5,209 nt of DNA. It comes from an uncultured Clostridium sp. GTDB lineage: Bacteria > Bacillota_A > Clostridia > TANB77 > CAG-508. Below, one piece after another: positions 1 to 5,209 of this stretch. The translations under genes and the position numbers were made by a program. How positions within the stretch are numbered: position 1 is the first letter of the stretch; the number at the start of each line of letters is the position of its first letter. Location of the stretch: assembly GCA_947244675.1 (NCBI GenBank), contig CAMXLV010000114.1, forward strand, positions 1 through 5,209. The letters run 5' to 3'. The notes beneath the pieces were generated by a model. The model did not search any database, was not told where the DNA came from, and saw only the letters and a program-made list of their open reading frames with translations.

Positions 1-2
1 AT

Positions 3-44
3 GGAATAGCTTTTTTTAAGTTAGCTGTGCAAAAACTAAAGTAA
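3..44 (+). CDS. Possible C-terminal end of an upstream gene (partial)
   Basis: One frame is open from the window edge to a TAA at 42-44 and reads GIAFFKLAVQKLK. The other two forward frames close at once (TAG at 7-9, TAA at 17-19). The peptide has a plausible helical, lysine-rich protein tail, but 13 residues cannot be assigned to a family. It could equally be non-coding. If real, this gene ends about 207 bases before the ileS start, with hairpins in between. Confidence 0.3.
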   Translation, partial: GIAFFKLAVQKLK

Positions 45-67
45 GCGATAGATAACTTATACAATAA

Positions 68-122
68 AAATTTTCTATAGAAAAGTGTTTTCTTATACAA
101 CCAACACCTTCTATAAAAATTT
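68..122 (+). other. Long imperfect hairpin upstream of ileS
   Basis: The two halves pair as 68-74 with 116-122 (AAATTTT/AAAATTT), a bulged C at 75, 76-82 with 109-115 (TATAGAA/TTCTATA), a small AA/C internal loop, then 85-89 with 103-107 (GTGTT/AACAC). That gives 19 pairs around a 13-base loop. The 5' arm also contains the perfect 14-base palindrome TTTTCTATAGAAAA at 71-84. There is no U-tract after it, so it is not a typical terminator. It could be a leader RNA element, an end structure for the upstream transcript, or a dispersed genomic repeat. Function is unknown. Confidence 0.45.
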
Positions 123-144
123 CAAATTTGCTAAGGCAAATTTG
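123..144 (+). repeat. Perfect 9-bp inverted repeat, CAAATTTGC-TAAG-GCAAATTTG
   Basis: Arms 123-131 and 136-144 are exact reverse complements with a 4-base loop TAAG, starting at the base after the larger hairpin ends. A T·G wobble at 122/145 could extend it. The compact tetraloop stem with no following T-run suggests a structured RNA element or a dispersed repeat rather than an intrinsic terminator. Checking for further copies in the genome would decide. Confidence 0.5.
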
Positions 145-251
145 GTAGACAAACAAAGACGGAGCATACAGAGTAATCTAAAAGGTCTAACATTTTTTAT
201 TATATTCTTTTTGTTCTACTCCGTTAAAAAAATATGAAAGGGGAAAGAAAA
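145..251 (+). promoter_or_regulatory. ileS leader region with strong ribosome binding site at 238-243
   Basis: The stretch before ileS is A/T-rich. No good -35/-10 pair is visible, so the ileS promoter is not placed here. Weak mutually exclusive pairings exist: GTAGA 145-149 with TCTAC 215-219, and ACGGAG 159-164 with CTCCGT 219-224. The Shine-Dalgarno sequence AAGGGG (238-243) ends 8 bases before the ATG at 252 and decides that start. An in-frame ATG at 234 lies before this site and has nothing comparable upstream. No T-box antiterminator consensus was found. Confidence 0.5.
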
Positions 252-3200
252 ATGTACAAAAAAGTAGAATTAAAAAATGGATTTGTAGGGATAGAAAAAG
301 AAGTTGCTAAAAACTGGAAGGAGAAAAACATTATAAAAAAGAACTTTGCTATGAATGAGGGAAAAAAGTACTTTACATTTTATGATGGCCCACCTACAGC
401 CAACGGAAAGCCACACGTGGGACATATTGAAACAAGAGTAATGAAAGACATTATTCCAAGATACAAAGTAATGAAAGGATATAAAGTAATTCGTAAAGCA
501 CGGATGGGATACACATGGGCTTCCTGTTGAACTTGAAATTGAAAAGAAATTAGGAATTTCTGGAAAAGAGCAAATTGAAAAATATGGAGTAGAAAAATTT
601 GTAAAAGAGTGTAAAGAAAGTGTATTTACCTATGTATCTATGTGGGAAGAAATGACAAATAAAGTAGGGTATTGGGTAGACATGGAAAATCCATATGTTA
701 CCTATCATAATCAATACATTGAATCAGTGTGGTGGGCATTAAAACAAATGTGGGAAAAAGGATTATTGTATGAAGGGCATAAAGTTATGCCATATTGTCC
801 AAGATGTGGAACTGCACTTTCTTCACACGAGGTAGCACAAGGATATAAAGATGTAAAAGACCTAACTTGTATTGCCAAATTTAAAATAGTAAATGAAGAC
901 AAGTATATTTTAGCTTGGACAACAACACCATGGACATTGCCATCTAACTTAGCACTTTGTGTAAACAAATCTTATGAATATGTGGAAATAAAAGCTAATA
1001 TTGGAGAAGAAGAAAAAGAAGAATATGAAACCTATATTTTAGCAAAAGATTTATTAGAGAGTGTCTTAAAAGAAATACCATATGAAATAATCAAAACCTT
1101 TAAGGGAGAAGAATTATTAGGAACTAAATATGAAAGATTAATGCCGTTTGGAAATGTAGAAGGAAAAGCATTTGAAGTAATTCACGGAGACTATGTCAAT
1201 TTAGAAGATGGTACAGGAATCGTTCATATTGCACCTGCTTATGGAGAGGATGACAGTTTAGTAGCAAAACAAAATGGAATAACTTTTATTAATTTAGTAG
1301 ATAAAGCAGGAAGATTTGTAAAAGACGTAGAACCTTGGGAAGGAAAATTTGTAAGAGATTGTAATGAAGATATTTGTAAGTGGTTGAAAGAACAAAACAA
1401 ATTATTTAGCAAAGAAAAACATTTACATTCATATCCTCATTGTTGGAGGTGTGACACACCACTTCTTTACTATCCAAAAGAAAGTTGGTTTGTTGCTATG
1501 AGCAAACTAAGAGATGAATTAGTTTGCAACAACAATAAAGTAAATTGGTATCCAGATACTATAAGAACAGGAAGATTTGGAAAATTCTTAGAAAATGTAA
1601 TAGATTGGGGAATTTCAAGAGACCGTTATTGGGGAACTCCACTTCCTCTTTGGACTTGTGAGGATGAGAAATGTAAACACCAGGAATGTATTGGTTCTAT
1701 TCAAGAATTAAAAGAAAAAGGAATCGAAGTGCCAGAAGATATTGAATTACATAAGCCATATATTGATAAAATAGACTTAAAATGTCCAAAATGTGGAAAA
1801 AAAATGCATCGAGCAAAAGAAGTAATTGATTGTTGGTTTGATTCTGGTTCTATGCCTTTTGCTCAATGGCATTATCCATTTGAAAATAAAGAAATGTTTG
1901 ATAACAACTTTCCAGCAGGATTTATTTCAGAAGCAGTTGACCAAACAAGAGGATGGTTTTATACCTTAACAGCAATAGGAACCGCTTTATTTAAAAGAAC
2001 ACCATTTGAAAATTGTATTGTATTAGGGCACGTATTAGATGAAAAAGGACAAAAAATGTCAAAATCCAAAGGAAATGGTGTAGATCCAATGGAATTATTA
2101 GATACAGTAGGAGCAGATGCAACGAGATGGCATTTTTATACCGTAAGTGCACCATGGCTTCCAACAAGATTGGGACTAAATAATGTACAAGAAACACGGA
2201 AGAGGATTCTTAAGTACCTTATGGAATGTGTATTCTTTCTATGTGTTATACGCAGAAATAGACCAATTTAATCCATTAAAATACAGTGACACCAAATCAA
2301 GTAACATCATGGATAAATGGATTATTTCTAAGTTAAATACATTAGTAAAAGAAGTAGATGAAAAATTAGAACACTATGACATTACCTCAGCAGCAATAGC
2401 AATTGAAGCTTTTACAGATGAGCTTTCTAATTGGTATGTACGTAGAAATCGAGAAAGATTTTGGGAGACAAAATTAAGTGATGAAAAAATAGGGGCTTAT
2501 TGTACACTATATCGAGTATTAACTACATTAATAAAAGTAGTTGCGCCATTTGTACCATTTATGGCAGACGAAATTTATCAAAACTTAGTATTTGGATTAA
2601 ATGATAAAGAACCAGAAAGTGTACACTTATGTTTATGGCCAGAAGTAAATGAAAAAGAGATAGACAAAAATCTGGAAAAAGAAATGGATTTAGCTTATAA
2701 AATTGTAAAATTAGGAAGAGGAGCAAGAAATATAGCTAATATAAAAAATAGACAACCACTTTCTAAAATGTTGATTTCAATAGATACTTTGCCAAAGTAT
2801 TATGAAGATATTGTAAAAGAAGAATTAAATGTAAAAGAAATAGACTTAGGAGCAGAAATGGCAAGCTATGTTAATTTTGAAATTAAGCCAAACTTACCAG
2901 TCTTAGGAAAAGAATATGGTAAATTTATTCCAAAAATCAAACAAGAAATTGCCAAAAAGAATCAAATGAATTTAGCTAATACTGTAAAAAATGGTGGAAT
3001 AGAATATATCGAAATTGAAGATATACAAATTGCTTTAAATGCTGAGAACTTATTAGTAACTATGCAAGGAAAAGAAGGATTTGCATTTAGTGGAGAAGGA
3101 GAAATAGGAGTTGTATTGGATACTAATATTTCACCAGAATTAAAAGAAGAAGGGTATGTAAGAGAAATTCTATCCAAAGTACAAAATATGAGAAAAGATA

Positions 3201-3400
3201 AAGGATTTGAAGTATTAGATCATATTAAACTTTATGTTGCTAACAACAAAATGTTGCAAGAAATCATTCAAAAAAATGAAGAACTAATCAAGCATGACAC
3301 ACTAGCAACTAATGTAGTTTATGATCAAAATAGAACAAATTATACACAAACAAATATTAATGGAGAAACATTAGATGTCGATGTAGAAGTCATCAAATAA
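252..3400 (+). CDS. ileS: Isoleucyl-tRNA synthetase, read through two +1 frame breaks
   Basis: This cytoplasmic class Ia synthetase joins isoleucine to tRNA-Ile using ATP and edits mischarged valine. The reconstructed protein is 1048 residues: 252-500 (83 aa), 502-2196 (565 aa) and 2198-3397 (400 aa), with TAA at 3398-3400. That is the usual length for long, type-2-like clostridial enzymes. Visible landmarks are the HIGH motif HVGH (55-58) after [20 protein letters not shown] directly after the first break; CPRC (182-185); the editing-domain motifs TTTPWTLP (from 223) and [15 protein letters not shown] (320-334); CWRC (397-400); C469, C474 and CPKC (511-514), a likely zinc site; CWFDSG (527-532); KMSKS (601-605); and the anticodon-binding motif [14 protein letters not shown] (724-737). 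The rest is the long C-terminal region of this type. Without shifting, translation would stop at TGA 528-530 (92 aa). With only the first shift it would stop at TAA 2269-2271 (672 aa). No other lesion is seen and conservation continues across both breaks, so decay of a pseudogene is unlikely. A terminator follows. Confidence 0.93.
499..504 (+). other. Frame break 1 in ileS: +1 at GCA CGG A
   Basis: In the incoming frame the codons are AAA GCA CGG ATG, which leads to a TGA at 528-530. Skipping one base (C501, or equivalently A500) gives GCA GGA TGG GAT ACA CAT GGG CTT CCT, i.e. AGWDTHGLP, the conserved IleRS segment just after the HIGH region. The base change is therefore exactly one extra nucleotide, placed at the in-frame CGG. 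No clear stimulator is seen: the SD-like AAAGGA at 474-479 is about 20 bases upstream, farther than in classical bacterial shift sites. It is either a +1 recoding site or a sequencing insertion. Confidence 0.8.
2194..2200 (+). other. Frame break 2 in ileS: +1 at ACA CGG A
   Basis: The incoming frame reads GTA CAA GAA ACA CGG AAG and runs to TAA at 2269-2271 with non-conserved residues. Skipping C2197 (or A2196) gives ACA GGA AGA GGA TTC TTA AGT ACC TTA TGG, i.e. [10 protein letters not shown], which joins the KMSKS-containing catalytic core to the anticodon-binding domain ([10 protein letters not shown] follows). The hexamer CACGGA and its phase are identical to break 1: an NCA codon, then CGG, with A next. 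No Shine-Dalgarno-like sequence at the usual spacing or strong downstream stem was recognised. Confidence 0.8.
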
Positions 3401-3407
3401 GAGAAAA

Positions 3408-3443
3408 GCCAAGAGGATAAAGTAAATCCTTTTGGCACTTTTT
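3408..3443 (+). terminator. Rho-independent terminator after ileS
   Basis: Arms 3408-3418 (GCCAAGAGGAT) and 3426-3436 (ATCCTTTTGGC) form an 11-bp stem with one G·T wobble and the 7-base loop AAAGTAA. An AC and five T's (3439-3443) follow. It starts 8 bases after the ileS stop codon and should end that transcript before the rny promoter. Confidence 0.88.
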
Positions 3444-3455
3444 AATTAAAAGCAC

Positions 3456-3484
3456 TTGACAGTTTAGCATAATAAAGATAAAAT
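3456..3484 (+). promoter_or_regulatory. Vegetative-type promoter for rny
   Basis: A perfect -35 box TTGACA (3456-3461) and a -10 box TAAAAT (3479-3484) are separated by 17 bases, the optimal spacing for the housekeeping sigma factor. Transcription should start near 3491, giving an untranslated leader of about 80 bases. It lies just after the ileS terminator, so rny is probably transcribed on its own. Confidence 0.82.
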
Positions 3485-3498
3485 AGAATAGGAAGGAA

Positions 3499-3529
3499 AA
3501 AATATATCAAGTAAATTAATATATATTTT
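3499..3529 (+). other. A/T-only inverted repeat in the rny leader
   Basis: AAAATATAT (3499-3507) and ATATATTTT (3521-3529) are exact reverse complements around a 13-base loop. It would lie close to the predicted 5' end of the rny mRNA. Being entirely A-T, the stem is weak and could arise by chance in such AT-rich DNA. A 5' stabilising hairpin is possible but not shown. Confidence 0.3.
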
Positions 3530-3570
3530 ATTCGAACATTGAAAAATAAATAAGAAAGAGGTGTATGATT

Positions 3571-5112
3571 ATGAACATAGTAATCATAATCGCCACTATC
3601 TTAATCTCATTAGCAATTGGAGGAATAGCAGGAATTGCTTACCGTAAAAAAGTTGCAGAGTCTAAAATTCAAGGGGCAGAAAACGAAGCCAAAAGATTGG
3701 TTGATTTAGCGAAAATAGAAGCAGAAAACTTGAAAAAAGAAGAAATCTTCAAAGCAAAAGAAGAAATCATGAATAGTAGAAAAGAGTTAGACCAAGAGAT
3801 TAAAGAAAGAAGAGGCGAAGTACAAAAACAAGAAGCAAGATTAATTCAAAAAGAAGAAAATTTAGAAAAACGTGAAGAAAACTACGAAAAGAAAGAAAGA
3901 GAAGTTGAAAAAGAATTACAAGAAATTGAAAAGCAAAAAGAAGAAATTCAAAACTTACAGGCAGAAGAAATGGTACAACTTCAAAAAATAGCATCTCTAA
4001 CTAAAGAAGATGCCAAAACACAATTACTATCTGAGATGGACAAGCAATTAACAGCAGAAAAAGCTGCATTAATTCGCGAAAAAGATCAAAAAGCAAAAGA
4101 AGATGCCATGAAAAATGCCAAAGAAATTTTAAGTTATGCCGTGCAAAAATGTGCAGCTGACCATTCACAAGAAACCACAGTATCAATTGTAGCACTTCCT
4201 AATGATGATATGAAAGGAAGAATCATTGGTAGAGAAGGTAGAAACATAAAAGCATTAGAAACTTTAACAGGAATTGATTTAATCATTGATGATACACCAG
4301 AAGCAGTCGTTTTATCAGGATTTGACCCATTAAGAAGAGAAGTTGCTAAAATTGCCTTAGAAAAACTAATTGATGATGGAAGAATTCACCCAGCAAAAAT
4401 TGAAGAAATGGTAGAAAAGGCAAAAGAAGAAGTAGACACTAGAATTAAAGAAGAGGGTGAAAGAGCAGTATTAGAAACAGGAGTTATTGGTTTACATCCA
4501 GACATAGTCAAATTAATTGGAAAGCTAAAATATAGAACCAGTTATGGACAAAATGTATTAAATCATTCAATAGAAGTTTCCAATTTAGCAAGAATCATGG
4601 CAGAAGAACTTGGATTAGATCCTAAAATAGCGAGAAGAGCAGGACTTTTGCATGATATAGGAAAAGCATTAGATCATGACATGGAAGGAACACATGTAGA
4701 AATAGGAGTAGAAATACTTAAAAAATACAAAGAAAATGTTCTTGTTATCAATGCGGTAGAAGCACATCATGGTGATGTAGAGCCAAAAACATTAGAAGCA
4801 GTTTTAATACAGGCAGCAGATGCTGTATCTGCTTCAAGACCAGGAGCAAGAAGAGAAACCGTAGAAGCCTATATCAAAAGATTACAAAATCTTGAAGAAA
4901 TAGCAGATTCTTTTGAAGGTGTTGAAAAATCATTTGCAATCCAAGCAGGAAGAGAAGTAAGAATTATTGTTAAGCCAGACAAAATATCAGATGACAAAAT
5001 GACTATTTTAGCAAGAGATGTAGCCAAAAAAGTTGAAAGTGAAATGGAATATCCAGGTCAAATAAAAGTAAATCTAATCAGAGAAACAAGAGTTATTGAT
5101 TACGCAAAATAA
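3571..5112 (+). CDS. rny: Ribonuclease Y, membrane-anchored endoribonuclease
   Basis: RNase Y makes the initial endonucleolytic cuts in mRNA turnover in many Gram-positive bacteria and associates with the cell membrane. The start at 3571 is chosen because GAGGTG (3558-3563) lies 7 bases before it, whereas the ATG at 3565 is only 1 base away. The protein is 513 residues, the normal family length. In order it shows an N-terminal membrane segment (about 3-23, [21 protein letters not shown]); a long charged coiled coil rich in Glu, Lys and Gln (about 30-190); a KH RNA-binding domain with [10 protein letters not shown] (216-225); and an HD hydrolase domain with the metal-binding H361-D362 in [12 protein letters not shown] and H399-H400 in EAHHGD. 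The tail [11 protein letters not shown] is typical. The frame is intact and contains no CGG codon. It has its own promoter and terminator. In some Firmicutes ymdB follows rny; no such gene is seen before the terminator here. Confidence 0.97.
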   Translation: MNIVIIIATILISLAIGGIAGIAYRKKVAESKIQGAENEAKRLVDLAKIEAENLKKEEIFKAKEEIMNSRKELDQEIKERRGEVQKQEARLIQKEENLEKREENYEKKEREVEKELQEIEKQKEEIQNLQAEEMVQLQKIASLTKEDAKTQLLSEMDKQLTAEKAALIREKDQKAKEDAMKNAKEILSYAVQKCAADHSQETTVSIVALPNDDMKGRIIGREGRNIKALETLTGIDLIIDDTPEAVVLSGFDPLRREVAKIALEKLIDDGRIHPAKIEEMVEKAKEEVDTRIKEEGERAVLETGVIGLHPDIVKLIGKLKYRTSYGQNVLNHSIEVSNLARIMAEELGLDPKIARRAGLLHDIGKALDHDMEGTHVEIGVEILKKYKENVLVINAVEAHHGDVEPKTLEAVLIQAADAVSASRPGARRETVEAYIKRLQNLEEIADSFEGVEKSFAIQAGREVRIIVKPDKISDDKMTILARDVAKKVESEMEYPGQIKVNLIRETRVIDYAK

Positions 5113-5116
5113 AAAC

Positions 5117-5150
5117 AAAAAAGTTGTGATAATAAATCACAGCTTTTTTT
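5117..5150 (+). terminator. Rho-independent terminator after rny
   Basis: Arms 5117-5130 (A6, then GTTGTGAT) and 5136-5149 (ATCACAGC, then T6) form a 14-bp stem with one T·G wobble and a 5-base loop AATAA, continued by a T-run to 5150. The A-run on the other side makes it potentially bidirectional. It begins 4 bases after the rny stop codon. Confidence 0.92.
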
Positions 5151-5157
5151 CTTGTTG

Positions 5158-5163
5158 TATAAT
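5158..5163 (+). promoter_or_regulatory. Possible -10 box TATAAT at the right edge
   Basis: A perfect TATAAT follows the rny terminator, but the matching -35 position (about 5135-5140, AATCAC) falls inside the terminator and does not resemble TTGACA. It may be a promoter for whatever lies to the right, or chance in AT-rich DNA. Confidence 0.3.
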
Positions 5164-5166
5164 GAA

Positions 5167-5189
5167 AACCCCACGTTATACGTGGGGTT
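5167..5189. repeat. Perfect 10-bp GC-rich inverted repeat, AACCCCACGT-TAT-ACGTGGGGTT
   Basis: Arms 5167-5176 and 5180-5189 are exact reverse complements with a 3-base centre (or 9 bp with a 5-base loop). It is far more GC-rich than its surroundings. On the minus strand the stem is followed by TTTTC, so it could terminate a convergent gene. On the plus strand it straddles the predicted start point of the TATAAT box and could be an operator or leader hairpin. Subterminal hairpins of this size also mark IS200/IS605-type element ends. The window stops 20 bases later, so the choice cannot be made here. Confidence 0.5.
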
Positions 5190-5209
5190 CTAAAGGCTTC
5201 TAGCTATGA

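Noticed and set aside
159..224. Leader stem ACGGAG/CTCCGT as a terminator or regulator
   Set aside because: Six pairs across a 54-base loop with no following T-run is too weak to call, and it conflicts with other equally weak pairings.
234..236. ATG at 234 as the ileS start
   Set aside because: The only good Shine-Dalgarno sequence (238-243) lies after this ATG and is correctly spaced for the ATG at 252. The extra residues MKGERK encode the ribosome binding site itself.
45..251. T-box riboswitch for ileS
   Set aside because: No AGGGTGGNACCGCG-type antiterminator sequence and no terminator with a U-run is present before ileS. The hairpins that are present do not match T-box architecture.
528..530. 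TGA readthrough or selenocysteine in ileS
   Set aside because: Reading through the TGA stays in the wrong frame. The conserved protein resumes upstream of it, in the +1 frame, from base 502.
252..3400. ileS as a decayed pseudogene
   Set aside because: Apart from two single-base insertions the protein is complete, with all class Ia motifs intact and conservation continuing right across both breaks. A decaying gene would be expected to show other stops, deletions or lost motifs.
252..3400. Three separate genes encoding split IleRS parts
   Set aside because: The first piece is only 92 residues and ends in junk sequence. The later pieces have no plausible start or ribosome binding site at the breaks, and the join falls inside the catalytic fold at site 1.
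3565..3567. ATG at 3565 as the rny start
   Set aside because: It is only one base from the GAGGTG ribosome binding site. The ATG at 3571 has normal spacing and gives the family-typical N-terminus MNIVI.
3640..4200. Long reverse-strand open frames opposite the rny coiled coil
   Set aside because: They are the complement of a Glu/Lys-rich coding region, giving Leu/Phe-rich translations with no ribosome binding site, and are shadows of rny.

Overview
The window is AT-rich DNA from a low-GC Gram-positive bacterium, most likely an uncultured or gut-type member of the Clostridia. The A-rich purine codon use, GAGGTG- and AAGGGG-type ribosome binding sites, U-tailed hairpin terminators, a long type-2-like isoleucyl-tRNA synthetase and RNase Y all fit that. 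No tool-based taxonomy was possible.

Layout, all on the + strand: the last codons of a possible upstream gene (to 44); a leader of about 200 bases with two hairpins (68-122 and 123-144); ileS, isoleucyl-tRNA synthetase (252-3400), interrupted by two single-base frame breaks; a rho-independent terminator (3408-3443); a near-consensus promoter (3456-3484); rny, ribonuclease Y (3571-5112); a second terminator (5117-5150); and a TATAAT box next to a perfect 10-bp inverted repeat (5158-5189) that begins something outside the window.

The main finding is in ileS. The gene lies in three frames, and the protein reads as a complete, well-conserved 1048-residue synthetase if exactly one base is skipped at each of two places (about 501 and 2197). 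Both places have the same hexamer, CACGGA, phased so that an in-frame CGG codon follows an NCA codon. In both, skipping the C of CGG and reading GGA (Gly) restores the protein. I checked every CGG triplet in the window: the only two that fall in frame in either gene are these two. Other arginine codons (AGA, AGG, CGT, CGC, CGA) are used normally. This pattern suggests that CGG is unassigned or poorly decoded in this organism and that ribosomes shift +1 on it. The main competing explanation is a systematic sequencing or assembly error that inserts C in CAGGA.

The two genes work in different core processes. IleRS charges tRNA-Ile for translation, and RNase Y is the membrane-anchored endonuclease that starts mRNA decay. 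They are separated by a terminator and a promoter, so they are probably independent transcription units. If the frame breaks are real, every IleRS molecule needs two +1 shifts, which would link the supply of this enzyme to decoding at CGG.
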